Below, piece after piece: positions 8,373 to 18,911 of a stretch of DNA of 64,000 nucleotides; position 1 is the stretch's first letter, and the number at the start of each line of letters is the position of its first letter. The stretch covers positions 1-64,000 of the forward strand of contig CAVRJB010000008.1 in NCBI GenBank assembly GCA_963721385.1, in the 5' to 3' direction. The translations under genes were made by a program, and so were the position numbers. Source of the DNA: DAOMFB01 sp963721385 (lineage in GTDB: Bacteria; Acidobacteriota; Thermoanaerobaculia; UBA5066). Under the pieces are notes generated by a model. That model had not been told where the DNA came from. It worked only from the letters and a program-made list of their open reading frames with translations, and searched no databases.

Positions 8373-10318
8373 CCGTGACCGGCATCGAGGCGGCCGGTGA
8401 GCCGTTCTCGCTGAAGCGGGCCACGCGGTCGGTGACGACGTCGAGTTGGAGAAGCCAGAGCCCGGGTTCCGCCGGGGCCGTCAGGTCGCCCCGGATGGTG
8501 GCTCGTCCTCCGGGTTCGACGCGCGCCGAAAGCCAGAGGCGTTCTCCCCGGTCGACGCCGGTGCCGGTGGCCGGGTCAATCCAGGTGGCCGCCACGCCCG
8601 TGGCGTATCCGGCGGGCGCTTCGGCACGGCCGAAGAAGACCGCCTCGGAGAGGTTTCCGACCTCGACGACGACCGGCATCCCCGAGGAGGCCGATACGAG
8701 AGCCGGGGCGTCGACGATCCGCACGTCTGCGCGGAAAAGGACGGGAGGCGCGCTTCCGTCCGCGCCGGGCCGGACGGCGTCGGCCGGGGAGAGCCCGCGC
8801 GCTCGCGAAAGGCGAAGCCACCCGTCGGCCGCGTCCTCGATCCGGTAGGCCCCATGGGCGAGGAGGCGCTGAACGTACTCGTAGTAGCTGGCCTCGGGCG
8901 ACTGATCGCGCAGCGGGAAGAGGTGGACGGGGAAGATCCCGCCCGAGAGGTCGAGAAGCACGACGTCGGCGTTCCGCACCTGCGGGAAGCACCAGATCAC
9001 GGGCCGATTCAGATGCGGCGCGATCGCGTCCTGCGCCGAGACGGTCGCCCCCGGCGGGACCGCGCCCAGGAAACGGGGCGCCATCCGGTGATGGTCCGTC
9101 ACCCGGTAAGACGCACGGTACGGATCCGCGAGGATCCGGAGCGTGCCGTAGCGGGCACCCTGGAACGCCATCGCGCTGATCAGAACGAGCCCTGCCACCG
9201 CGGCGGCAGCCGTCGGAGGCCGAAGGCGAAGCCGGGGACCGACGCGATCCGCGACGGCCCGCACCCCCCACGGTGCGGCCAAAGCCGCCGCGGCCACGGG
9301 GATGGCCGCGTACTGGAAGTCGATCGTTCGCTGGAGCGGAAAGGACGAGATCAGGTTGAGGAACAGCTCGCTGGCTCCGACGACCAGGACCTGCGGTGCC
9401 AGAAGGGGGACGAACCCGAAAGGCCCGAGGAGCGAGAAGAGCCACTTGAGCGTCTGGGGCTCGAAGATCCGCGAGACGAGACGCTGCGGCTCGCGGATGA
9501 AGGCCAGGACGATGGCGGCGGGCGTGTCACCGAATTCCCGGTAGCGCGAGAACGCGTTGGAGCCGATCCCCGGGTTGAAATGCGGGAGGAGGACGTAGAA
9601 GCAGAGGACGAACCAGAAGACTCCGGCCGCTGCCACCGCGAGCCCTGCGCGGCGGCGACCGAGGAAGAAGATGCTGGCGCCGAGGCCGACGACCGCGAGC
9701 GCGACGTTCTCCTGACAAAGCAGGGCGAGGCCAACCGCAAGGCCGAGACTCCACGTGCCGCCCGATCGAGCCCTCCAGAATGCCCAGACGAGGAAGGCGG
9801 CCGCCGGGACGATCGCGTGGAAGTCGAACAGGTTGGCCGCGTGAAGAGCCGGGTTGAGGAGGTACGACCGCGACGAGGAGCAGCGCGGCCACCGAGCCGC
9901 CCGTGACGTCGCGTGCCACCCGGAAGAGCGGCCAGGCGGCGCTGCCGACGACGAGGGCCTGCAGGACGAGCAGCGTCGCGGCCCCTTCGTACAGCCAGTA
10001 GAAGGGGACCGCCAGAAGGAGAATGAGATTGACGTGGTCGCCGAGGAGGATCGGCAGGTCGTAGAGATCCGTCGAACGAAGTGTGTACTGGAAGAACCGC
10101 CCGTGAAGGGTGCTCCAGGTCGCCTGATGATGAAGGCCGAGGTCGAAGGTGTGCGTGTTGAAGGACTGGTGCCGCAGGATCGAAAGGACGGAAAGGGAAA
10201 CGCCGTAAAGAACGGCGAGAGAGAGGGCCACGAGATCGCCCCGGTCGAGGTTCGTGTGTCGTGTCGGCATCGGACGCGGCATTCGAGGAAGATGATCCGG
10301 GAAACGGTCCCCGTCCAT
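8350..10318 (-). pseudogene. DUF2079 membrane protein with an apparent single-base frameshift near 9866
   Basis: Two overlapping minus-strand frames join into one recognisable protein of about 655 residues. The upstream frame (10318 to about 9866) reads VALSLAVLYGVSLSVLSILRHQSFNTHTFDLGLHHQATWST and onward to GGSVAALLLVA; the downstream frame then gives SYLLNPALHAANLFDFHAIVPAA. Dropping one base of the GCGGTCGTAC run restores a seamless DUF2079 polytopic core. About ten hydrophobic spans are followed by a beta-rich tail of about 140 residues (LWLSARVEPGGRATIRGDLTAPAEPGLWLLQLDVV), a module often found after membrane glycosyltransferase-like proteins. Function of DUF2079 is unknown; it resembles GT39/PMT-type membrane enzymes. 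Start could also be ATG 10282 or 10270. A sequencing error is as likely as a real mutation. Confidence 0.75.
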
Positions 10319-10324
10319 CCCCGT

Positions 10325-10852
10325 CTACCGCCGGCGGGCGGCCTTGATCGCCGTGCGTGCCTCGCGGTCGGCATCGCGGCGGCGGATCGTCTCGCGCTTG
10401 TCGTAGAGCTTCTTGCCGGTGACGAGCGCGATCTGCACCTTCACCCGCGCTCCCTTGAAGTAGACCGAGAGCGGGACGCAGGTGGAGCCCGTCCGCTGGA
10501 TCTTCCCGGCGAGCCGGTCGATCTCTCGGCGGTGCATCAGGAGCTTCCTCTTCCTCTTCGGATCGGGGTTCGTCCAGCTGCCCGCCTCGTAAGGCGCGAT
10601 GTGGACGTTCCAGAGCCACGCCTCGCTCCTCTCGACGGCGACGTAGCCGTCGACCAGGCTGGCGCGCCCCTCGCGCAGCGACTTCACCTCGGTGCCGGTC
10701 AGGACGACGCCGGCCTCCATCTTCTCCTCGATGAAGTACTCGTGGAACGCCTTCCGGTTCGTGGCGACGTTGCGGATCGCGTCCTTCGCCGCCGTGCCCT
10801 TCGCCGTCCCGCGCTCAGCGCGTCCTCCGCGCTCGCCGCGCTCGGGGTTCAC
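10325..10852 (-). CDS. smpB: SsrA-binding protein SmpB
   Basis: 175 residues from GTG 10852, which overlaps the stop codon of the HD-GYP gene by 4 nt. Diagnostic stretches: NRKAFHEYFIEEKMEAGVVLTGTEVKSLREGRASL, DGYVAVERSEAWLWNVHIAPYE, KRKRKLLMHRREIDRLAGKI, and the basic tail LYDKRETIRRRDADREARTAIK. SmpB binds tmRNA and delivers it to stalled ribosomes for trans-translation. The N-terminus carries about 25 extra charged residues (PERGERGGRAERGTAKGTAAKD), so the protein is longer than the usual 150-160; an internal start is possible, but no ATG or GTG lies closer to the conserved core. Confidence 0.95.
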   Translation of the reverse strand: MNPERGERGGRAERGTAKGTAAKDAIRNVATNRKAFHEYFIEEKMEAGVVLTGTEVKSLREGRASLVDGYVAVERSEAWLWNVHIAPYEAGSWTNPDPKRKRKLLMHRREIDRLAGKIQRTGSTCVPLSVYFKGARVKVQIALVTGKKLYDKRETIRRRDADREARTAIKAARRR

Positions 10853-12627
10853 TCGCGATCGCCCTGGATCATCTTCTTGAAGCGCGCGGCAAGGTCGGGG
10901 TCGAACTGCGTCCCCGCCTTCGACTCGATGATGTCCAGGGCCTGGTAGTCGGCGAGCACCGGGCGGTACGACGTCTGCGACGTCATGGCGTCGAAGGCCT
11001 CGGCGACGTGGATGATCCGCGAGCCGAGCGGGATCTGGTCTCCCTTCAGGCCGTCCGGGTAGCCCGCGCCGTCCCAGCGCTCGTGGTGGTGCTTCACGAG
11101 CGACGCGATCGGGTAGGGCCAGGCCATGTCCTCGAGGAGGAAGGCCCCCACGCGCGGATGCTGGCGGACGAGCTTGAGCTCGTCCTCGGTCAGGACGCGC
11201 TTCGAGTAGATCTCGTCGTATTGCAGCTCGCGCATGCCGACGTCGTGGAGGATTCCGGCCACGGTGATCTGCTCGACCTCGACCGGCGACAGTCCGAGGT
11301 ACAACGCGAGCTTTCGCGAGAGCCGTCCGACGTTGAACGAGTGCGTTTTCAGCGCCGTGCGGCGCTTGAGCCCCGGCTCGAGGAGCTTGTTGACGAGGCC
11401 GCGATACGCCTCGCGGAAACGCGCCTCGGCGCGGGCCTGCGCGAGCGCGCTCTTCAGCAGGAGATGTGCGGGCCGCAGGCCCTCGCGCCCCTCGGGCGAC
11501 GGGCCGTGTCGGAAGAGGAGGGAATAGACCGCCACCCCTTCCGCCGACCCCGCGAGGACCGAGGACTGGATGGCGGCGATTTCGGCGCGCTTGAGCGGCC
11601 GGACGTCCGCGACGGGGATGTCCAGCGGGCGGACGACGACCTCGGACGGGAACGTGAAGGGGAGGCCCGGCCGCGAGACGACCCTCTCCAGGTTCTCCTT
11701 CAGCGCCGGCTCCAGGTCGGAATCCACCGGGCGGCGGCTCGCGAGCGTGATTTCGAGCTTCGCCGGGGTGAAGACCGAGGCGGCGGCGGCCTCGACGTCG
11801 GGAAACGAGAGGCTCTGCTGCAGGAAGAGCCGCACGAATTCGACCTCCGCCGGGAGCGTCCCCGGGGCCGGAACCGGTGGGGCTTTCGGCCAGCTCGCGC
11901 GGGCCATCGTCTCCTCGACAAGGCGGAGAGCCTGCGCCGCGCTCGGGGCGAGAAACGCCGCGGCTCCGTCCCGCGGCTCCGCCGGAGGCGCCGGACGCGC
12001 CGCGGCCTCGGCGGCCGGCCGGAAGGAGGTCGTCGCGAAGGACGACGTCTCGAAGACCGGTGCCGAGTAGGACGAAACAGGCGCCTCCGCCGGGAGCTTC
12101 AACGCCGAGGTGATCACCGAGGGGCTGTCGAGCGCCGCCATGGGACCTGTCCCCCCGCCTTCGTCGTCCTGCGTGATCCCGGTCGGGCGGTACTGCGGGT
12201 GGCGCTTCAGCATCTGTGCGAAGCGCCGAAGGATCTCGGAGACCTCGTGAACGTCGTCGTGCGTGAACGGAACGCGGCCCGCCTTGTCGCGAACGTCGAG
12301 GATGCCGATGATCCGTCCGTCGAGGTAGATGGGCGCCGTGAGAATCTTCGTGGTCGAGGCGCTCTCGAGGAGGTCGGCGAGCTTGCCGGCCTGCCGAGGG
12401 TTGTTCACGAAAAACGGCTCGCGGTGCTCGTAGACGTGTGTGGCCAGCGGGTCCATCCGGACGAACCGGTCGGGCACGCGGTCGGTTCGCGTGAAGCCAA
12501 ATTGGGATTTGAGGCGGAAAGCTCCCGCGGCGTCGATCGTGTAGACCGCCGCCTTCAGCGGCTGCCATCTCTTCCTCAGGGCGGCGAGAAGGTCCGCGTA
12601 GGGTTTCTCGTCTTCCGGCGCCAACAT
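10849..12627 (-). CDS. GAF domain protein with C-terminal HD-GYP phosphodiesterase domain
   Basis: 592 residues from ATG 12627; a GTG at 12735 would add 36. Residues 10-150 look like a GAF domain (LKAAVYTIDAAGAF, ILTAPIYLDGRIIGILDVRDKAG). A Pro/Ala-rich stretch leads to a middle region (about 240-400) with no clear family. Residues about 430-590 are HD-GYP: HSFNVGRLSRKLALYLGL, AGILHDVGM (HD near residue 460), VKHHHERWDGAGYPDGLKGDQIPLGSRIIHVAEAFDAM, with both the HD and GYP motifs intact. Such domains hydrolyse cyclic di-GMP. It is translationally coupled to smpB, an unusual partner. A TATCCT hexamer at 12646-12651 (minus strand) could be its -10 element. Confidence 0.88.
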   Translation of the reverse strand: MLAPEDEKPYADLLAALRKRWQPLKAAVYTIDAAGAFRLKSQFGFTRTDRVPDRFVRMDPLATHVYEHREPFFVNNPRQAGKLADLLESASTTKILTAPIYLDGRIIGILDVRDKAGRVPFTHDDVHEVSEILRRFAQMLKRHPQYRPTGITQDDEGGGTGPMAALDSPSVITSALKLPAEAPVSSYSAPVFETSSFATTSFRPAAEAAARPAPPAEPRDGAAAFLAPSAAQALRLVEETMARASWPKAPPVPAPGTLPAEVEFVRLFLQQSLSFPDVEAAAASVFTPAKLEITLASRRPVDSDLEPALKENLERVVSRPGLPFTFPSEVVVRPLDIPVADVRPLKRAEIAAIQSSVLAGSAEGVAVYSLLFRHGPSPEGREGLRPAHLLLKSALAQARAEARFREAYRGLVNKLLEPGLKRRTALKTHSFNVGRLSRKLALYLGLSPVEVEQITVAGILHDVGMRELQYDEIYSKRVLTEDELKLVRQHPRVGAFLLEDMAWPYPIASLVKHHHERWDGAGYPDGLKGDQIPLGSRIIHVAEAFDAMTSQTSYRPVLADYQALDIIESKAGTQFDPDLAARFKKMIQGDRE

Positions 12628-12792
12628 GGGCAGTTTTTCCCATGACAGGATAGCAGCCGGGGTGCCGGGAACCGCCGCCTGCTCTTCCAGCCGAATGTGG
12701 AGCCACTGCCTCAGTTTGTGGGGTGGACGCCACACGGGGACGCCCCCTCGTAGATCGGCAACCCCATAAAGAGCGGACGGCTAGCTCCGCCG

Positions 12793-13701
12793 ATGGTTGG
12801 CACCGCTCCTGCACTTGAGTCAGACGTGAGGACTGCGTCCACCATTTCGCGTCCCGTCCGGGTCGCGGGCATCGGCCTGCATACCGGCCGGCACGTGGAA
12901 GCCGTCCTCCATCCGGCCGCGGCCGACGACGGGATCGTTTTTCACCGGACCGACGTGGGGGCGACGATTCCGGCGCTGGCCGAAGAGGCCGCCCGGTTCG
13001 ACCATGCGACGTCCCTCGGCGAGAAGGGCCGCGACGTCGGCACCGTCGAGCACCTCCTCTCGGCCCTCGTCGGCGCCGGCATCGACAACCTCTTCGTGGA
13101 GGTGGACGGGCCGGAGATGCCGATCCTGGACGGCAGCGCCGCGCCCTGGCTCGCCGCCCTGGGCCGCGCCGGCCTCCGCTCGCTGGGCGTCGCGGTCCGG
13201 CCCTTCGCGCCGACGACGACGATCGCCATCCCGGCGCCGGCCGGCAAGCGCCTCGAGATCCGCCCCGCGCGGGATCTCCGCGTGACGTACACGATCGACT
13301 TCCCGCATCCGATCATCGGCCGGCAGTCGGTGACGGTCGTCGTGACGCCGGAGAGCTACGCGCGGCATCTCGCGCCCGCCCGCACCTTCGGTTTCCTCGC
13401 CGAGTACGAGACGCTCAAGGCGCACGGCCTCGCCCGCGGCGCCAACGCCGGCAACTGCATCATCGTCGGTGAGGACCGTGTCGAGAACGGCGAGCTCCGC
13501 TTCGCCGACGAATTCGTGCGGCACAAGGCGCTGGACCTCCTCGGTGACCTCGCGCTGGTCGGACGCCCCGTGGTCGGCCACGTCGTCGCCTACCGGGCGG
13601 GTCACAGCCTGCACGCGGCGCTCGCGAGCCGCCTGCGCGAGGAGATGCTCCGCGAGGCCCCGGCGGCGGCCGCGTCCGCGAGTTTCGGCTCCTCCCGCTA
13701 G
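12793..13701 (+). CDS. lpxC: UDP-3-O-acyl-N-acetylglucosamine deacetylase
   Basis: 302 residues. Family landmarks in order: GIGLHTGRHVEAVLHPA, GTVEHLLSALVGAGIDNLFVEVDGPEMPILDGSAAPW (zinc-ligand histidine in VEHL), ARTFGFLAEYETLKAHGLARGA, FADEFVRHKALDLLGDLALVG (zinc ligands His and Asp), and the catalytic GHSLH near the C-terminus. LpxC removes the N-acetyl group in the committed step of lipid A synthesis, in the cytoplasm. It shows that this organism makes LPS. It stands as a single gene between the HD-GYP gene (divergent) and the DUF4390/NtrYX operon, 46 nt upstream of the latter. Confidence 0.97.
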   Translation: MVGTAPALESDVRTASTISRPVRVAGIGLHTGRHVEAVLHPAAADDGIVFHRTDVGATIPALAEEAARFDHATSLGEKGRDVGTVEHLLSALVGAGIDNLFVEVDGPEMPILDGSAAPWLAALGRAGLRSLGVAVRPFAPTTTIAIPAPAGKRLEIRPARDLRVTYTIDFPHPIIGRQSVTVVVTPESYARHLAPARTFGFLAEYETLKAHGLARGANAGNCIIVGEDRVENGELRFADEFVRHKALDLLGDLALVGRPVVGHVVAYRAGHSLHAALASRLREEMLREAPAAAASASFGSSR

Positions 13702-13747
13702 CAGCCCCCGCCGGCCGGCCCGCCGGCTTCCCGCGCTAAAGTGAGGC

Positions 13748-14350
13748 GTGCCCGTCCGCGCCCGGACCCCGGCCGCCCTCAGGAGCCTTGCCCTTGTGCT
13801 CCTCGCCGCGGCCCTTTGCCTCGGGCGCGGCGCCCGCGCGCAGGAAGACCCCGAGCGGCCCCAGATCCCGAACGTCCTGATCTCCTGGAAGGGCATGGAC
13901 ATGCACGTGGAGACGTGGCTCGCACCGGGCCTCCCGAAGGACGTCGAGCAGCGGCTCTCCTCGGGCCTTCCGACGACCGTCACGTGGCGCGTCCGGCTCT
14001 TCGAGTTCCACAACTTCTGGCTCTGGGACAGCCTGAGGGACGAGCGCCGCTACGAGGTGACGGCCACGTTTCGCCCGGTCTCGGCCGACTGGCTGGTGGA
14101 GCGGCGTCTGGACAACCGGCTCCTCGCCGCCGACCTCGTCCCGACCCGCGAGGAGGCCGCCCGCCTCCTGACGCGTGTCCCGAAGGTTCCCTTCTTCACG
14201 ATGGGCCCCCACGTCGCCGGAAAGCCTCTCGTCGTCCGCGTCCGGTGCCTCTACTCTCGAAGCGTCTCGCTCGGCGTGGTGCCGACCACGTTCGAAACCG
14301 ACTGGAAGCGCTCGACGATCTTCGCCTGGAACGTGGGGCCCGAGCGGTGA
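13748..14350 (+). CDS. DUF4390 secreted protein
   Basis: 200 residues, GTG start. A signal peptide is plain (SLALVLLAAALCLGRGARAQ, cleavage near residue 31). The body, with WKGMDMHVETWLAPGLPKDVEQRLSSGLPTTVTWRVRLFE, YEVTATFRP and LVVRVRCLYSRSVSLGVVPTT, matches the DUF4390 pattern; proteins of this family are commonly encoded directly before an NtrY-like kinase, as here. Its last bases form GTGA with the kinase start, so the two are coupled. Function unknown; it may be a periplasmic accessory or input partner for the sensor kinase. Confidence 0.8.
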   Translation: MPVRARTPAALRSLALVLLAAALCLGRGARAQEDPERPQIPNVLISWKGMDMHVETWLAPGLPKDVEQRLSSGLPTTVTWRVRLFEFHNFWLWDSLRDERRYEVTATFRPVSADWLVERRLDNRLLAADLVPTREEAARLLTRVPKVPFFTMGPHVAGKPLVVRVRCLYSRSVSLGVVPTTFETDWKRSTIFAWNVGPER

Positions 14351-16497
14351 CGCCGACCTGGTCCCGCGACAACCGGGCCCTCGCGGCCATCGCGCTGGCG
14401 CTCGGCCTCGCTCTTGCCGGTCTCTACGCCCTGTTTCTGAAGACGCGCACGCTGACGCCCGCCGCGGCGACGAACCGCGTCCTCCTCTTCGTCCTCTTCT
14501 ACTTCGTCGTCCTCCTGATCCTGATCCTCCTCTTCGTCATCGTCCGAAGCGCCGTGCGGCTCTTCCTCGATTCGCGGCGCGGCGTCTTCGGCTCCCGCTT
14601 CCGCGTCCGGGTCGTGGCCACGAACGTCGGGCTCGCGCTCCTCCCCATCGCCCTTCTCGTCCTCCCGACGACCGGCCTCCTCCAGAAGAGCGTCGAGCAG
14701 TGGTTCGCTCCCGCGGTCGAGGAGACCGTGCGGGCGGGCCGCGAGGTGGCCGACCTCGTCCGCGCCCGCGAGGGGGCGTCCGAGGCGCGGACCGGCGCAC
14801 GCCTGAGGTCGCGGCTCGCGCGCGTGGATTCGGAGGAGGCGGCGGTGTCGCTCCTCCACGCCGTGCGGGAGGAGTCGGGCTCCGATCTCGTCGAATGGCG
14901 GCGGGCGGTGCCGCCGGGTGCGACACCGCTCGCGGTCAGCTCGCCGCGCTGGCCGCTCCACGACCTTCCCGACCCCGGGCCGGACTGGATCGCCGACGCG
15001 GCCACCCGGGGGGCCTCGCGGCGCATCGAGCAGGCGCGGGACGGCGGCCAGGCGGCGCGAACGGTTCTGCCCGCCCCGAACGGCGTCATCGTCGTCGGGA
15101 CCTACGACCCTCCGGGAGAGGCGGGCGCCCTCCGCCGCCTCTCGGAGGCGACCTCGGCCTACGCGATGCTCCAGGCCGAGCGCTCGTCGCTCGCGGCGAT
15201 TCAGGTTCTCCTCTTTCTCCTGCTCGCGTTCCTCGTCCTCCTCGCGTCGGTCTGGGTCGGGCTCCTCCTCGCCCGCCGCGTCACGCGCCCGATCGCGGCG
15301 CTTTCCGCCTCGGCCCGCCGGATCGGCGCCGGCGACTTCGACGCCGCCGTCGAGGTGGAAGGGGGCGACGAAATCGCCGCCCTCTCGGGCGCTTTCAACT
15401 CGATGACGGCTGAGCTGCGCCGGAGCCGCGCTCATCTCGTGAAGGCGAACGAGGAGCTCCTCGGAACCAATCGGCGTCTCGACGAGGAACGGCGGCGTGT
15501 CCGGACGATTCTCGCCCATGTCGGCGCCGGCGTCGTGGCCTTCGCCGACGACCGCACTCTCCTGGCGCTGAACGAAACCGCCCGCCGCCTCCTCGCCGCG
15601 CCGGACGCGGCCGAAGGAGCACCACTCGACGAGCTCCTCGCCGGCCCCGAGCTCGAGCCGCTCCGGCGGCTCCTCGGAGGCGTGGTCGAGGTCGCCGCGC
15701 CCCGCGAGACGACGCTCTCCCTGTCGGGGCGCGTCGTCGACGCACGCGTGGCTCGCGTTCCCGCGCAGCCCGGGGAGAAGGCCTCCTGGGTCGTCACGCT
15801 CGAGGACACGACGGCCCTCGTGAAGGCCGAGCGCGCCGCGGCGTGGGAGGAGGCGGCCCGGCGGATGGCGCACGAGATCAAGAATCCGCTCACGCCAATC
15901 CGCCTCGCTGCGGAGCGGATGCGCCGTCGGGCCGCGGCCGCAGGAGACCGCGAGCTGCACCAGGTCGTCGAGGAGGGGGCCTCGACGATCATCGACGAAG
16001 TCTCGACGCTCTCGGGCCTCGTCGACTCGTTCGGGCGCTTCGCGCGCCTCCCGGCCACGCGGCTCGAGCCGGCGGACCTCGGCGTCGTCGTCGCGCAGGT
16101 CGCAAAGCTCTATGGCGTCGTGAAATCCGGCGTCACGGTCACGGCCGACGTCCCGGCCGACCTTCCCGCGGTGCGCGCCGACGCCGAGCAGGTCAAGCGG
16201 CTCCTCGTGAACCTCGTCGACAACGCGGTCGCGGCGACGCCTGCGGGCGGGGTGGTCTCGATCCGGGCGCGCGTCGCCGACGGACGGGCCTCGCTCGCGG
16301 TGGCCGACGACGGCCCCGGCATCCCGCTCGCGGACCGCGGACGCGTCTTCGACCCGAGCTTCTCGACCAAAGAGCGCGGTACCGGTCTCGGGCTCTCGAT
16401 CGCGGCGCGGATCGCCGGGGAGCACGCGGGGCGCGTGACGCTGGAGGAGAATGTGCCGCACGGATGCCGCTTCGTCTTCGAATGGCCCGCCGGGTGA
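14347..16497 (+). CDS. ntrY: NtrY-like sensor histidine kinase
   Basis: 716 residues from GTG 14347 (4-nt overlap with DUF4390). Three N-terminal spans lie within residues 10-110, a periplasmic sensor region covers about 115-275, and a further span follows (AAIQVLLFLLLAFLVLLASVWVG region). Then come HAMP (RRVTRPIAALSASARRIGAGDFDAAVEV), a PAS-like segment (RTILAHVGAGVVAFADD), HisKA with the phospho-acceptor in RRMAHEIKNPLTPIR (His near 509), and HATPase boxes N (LLVNLVDNAVAATP), G1 (ADDGPGIP) and G2 (GTGLGLSI). This matches NtrY of the NtrYX system, which senses membrane or redox/nitrogen status. The response regulator follows 4 nt after the stop codon. Confidence 0.92.
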   Translation: MTPTWSRDNRALAAIALALGLALAGLYALFLKTRTLTPAAATNRVLLFVLFYFVVLLILILLFVIVRSAVRLFLDSRRGVFGSRFRVRVVATNVGLALLPIALLVLPTTGLLQKSVEQWFAPAVEETVRAGREVADLVRAREGASEARTGARLRSRLARVDSEEAAVSLLHAVREESGSDLVEWRRAVPPGATPLAVSSPRWPLHDLPDPGPDWIADAATRGASRRIEQARDGGQAARTVLPAPNGVIVVGTYDPPGEAGALRRLSEATSAYAMLQAERSSLAAIQVLLFLLLAFLVLLASVWVGLLLARRVTRPIAALSASARRIGAGDFDAAVEVEGGDEIAALSGAFNSMTAELRRSRAHLVKANEELLGTNRRLDEERRRVRTILAHVGAGVVAFADDRTLLALNETARRLLAAPDAAEGAPLDELLAGPELEPLRRLLGGVVEVAAPRETTLSLSGRVVDARVARVPAQPGEKASWVVTLEDTTALVKAERAAAWEEAARRMAHEIKNPLTPIRLAAERMRRRAAAAGDRELHQVVEEGASTIIDEVSTLSGLVDSFGRFARLPATRLEPADLGVVVAQVAKLYGVVKSGVTVTADVPADLPAVRADAEQVKRLLVNLVDNAVAATPAGGVVSIRARVADGRASLAVADDGPGIPLADRGRVFDPSFSTKERGTGLGLSIAARIAGEHAGRVTLEENVPHGCRFVFEWPAG

Positions 16498-16501
16498 GGC
16501 G

Positions 16502-17895
<1,394 letters not shown>

Positions 17896-17896
<1 letters not shown>

Positions 17897-17924
17897 CCCT
17901 CGCCGCGAAAGCGGCGCGAAGGGC
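17896..17924. terminator. Hairpin between convergent ntrX and ftcD genes
   Basis: In the 44-base gap between two convergent genes, CGCCGC-GAAA-GCGGCG (17901-17916) forms a six-pair stem with a GNRA tetraloop, extended by GCCCT/AGGGC with a 3-nt bulge. There is no U-tract on either side, so it is at best a U-less, bidirectional terminator. Confidence 0.4.
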
Positions 17925-17940
17925 CGAGCGGATCCAGCGG

Positions 17941-18864
17941 TCATTCCCCTTTCGACGAGAAGGCGAGGTCGAGGAGCTTGTTTTCGAGGACCTGCGGGCC
18001 GGGATCGGCCTCGAGCCTCAAATAGTGGGACGCGGCGCCGAAGAGAGCCGGGGCCGGGACGAGGCCGACGATCTCGCTCCCGACGACCGGGACGCCGTGG
18101 CGCTCGGCCTCGTTCCGCACGGTCTCGAAGACCCGGTGGAGCGGGGTCTTCTCGTAGTTCGTCATGTTGATCGAAACCTGCACCTGTCCCCGCGCCTCGA
18201 GCTTCACGCCCATCGCCTTGACGAACCGGTAGCCGCCCGAGAGGTGCCGGATGGCCTTCGCGATCCTGTCGGCGACCGCGAGGTCCGCCGTGCCGAGATT
18301 GATGTTGTAAGCGATGAGCGGGGCCCGCGCGCCGACGACCGTCGCGCCGCCGCGCGGGTGCGGCACGGCCGGCCCGAAATCGGGCGTCCACGCCGGGTTC
18401 TTCATCTTCGCGGCCAGCCCCTCGAACTCCCCCTTCCGGATGTTCGCCAGGTTCTGCCGCTCGGCCGACGACGCCGCGTCCTCGTAGAGATAGACCGGGA
18501 GGCCGTACCGGTCGGCCAGCGTCTGTCCCAGTTCCTTCGCGAGCGCGACGCAGTCGGCCGGCGTCGCGCCCCGGACCGGGACGAAGGGGATCACGTCGAC
18601 GGCGCCGAGGCGCGGGTGCGCGCCGCGGTGCGTCACGAGGTCGATCTCTTCGAGGGCCGCCCCGACGAGCGCTGCCATCCCCCGGACGAGCGCGGGCCCG
18701 TCACCGAGATACGTGAAGACCGAGCGGTTATGGTCCCTGTCCGAGGTCCGGTCGAGGAGCAGCACGCCCGGGCCGGCCTTCAGGGCCGATTCGGCGAGCC
18801 GCGCGACGACGTCGTCCCGCCGGCCCTCGCTGACGTTCGGGATGCATTCAATCAGGCTTTTCAT
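17941..18864 (-). CDS. ftcD: Glutamate formiminotransferase
   Basis: 307 residues. Opening motif LIECIPNVSEGRR, then VLLLDRTSDRDHNRSVFTYLG, HRGAHPRLGAVDVIPFVPV, LPVYLYEDAA, NLANIRKGEFE, DFGPAVPHPRGGATVVGARAPLIAYNINL, and VQVSINMTNYEKTPLHRVFE. This is the formiminotransferase domain of FTCD, which moves the formimino group of formiminoglutamate to tetrahydrofolate, or in the single-domain bacterial form acts in folate one-carbon interconversion. The cyclodeaminase domain is absent, as usual in bacteria that carry it separately or not at all. No hut genes lie nearby. GAGAGG upstream of ATG 18864 could serve as the ribosome-binding site. Confidence 0.95.
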   Translation of the reverse strand: MKSLIECIPNVSEGRRDDVVARLAESALKAGPGVLLLDRTSDRDHNRSVFTYLGDGPALVRGMAALVGAALEEIDLVTHRGAHPRLGAVDVIPFVPVRGATPADCVALAKELGQTLADRYGLPVYLYEDAASSAERQNLANIRKGEFEGLAAKMKNPAWTPDFGPAVPHPRGGATVVGARAPLIAYNINLGTADLAVADRIAKAIRHLSGGYRFVKAMGVKLEARGQVQVSINMTNYEKTPLHRVFETVRNEAERHGVPVVGSEIVGLVPAPALFGAASHYLRLEADPGPQVLENKLLDLAFSSKGE

Positions 18865-18898
18865 CGCGCCTCTCGTCTCCGGGCCGATCGTACCCTGC

Positions 18899-18904
18899 TA
18901 GCAT
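18899..18904 (+). promoter_or_regulatory. Putative -10 element, leaderless start of TPR gene
   Basis: TAGCAT ends 7 nt before ATG 18912, and no Shine-Dalgarno sequence precedes that ATG, so transcription would start at or next to the start codon. On the other strand TACGAT (18888-18893) may serve ftcD. No clear -35 element. Confidence 0.4.
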
Positions 18905-18911
18905 TCCCGCG

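Noticed and set aside
9860..9872. Programmed ribosomal frameshift in the DUF2079 gene
   Set aside because: No slippery heptamer, internal Shine-Dalgarno or obvious pseudoknot; an indel is simpler.
10853..12814. 650-codon N-terminal extension in the smpB frame
   Set aside because: It lies out of frame inside the HD-GYP gene; smpB starts at GTG 10852.
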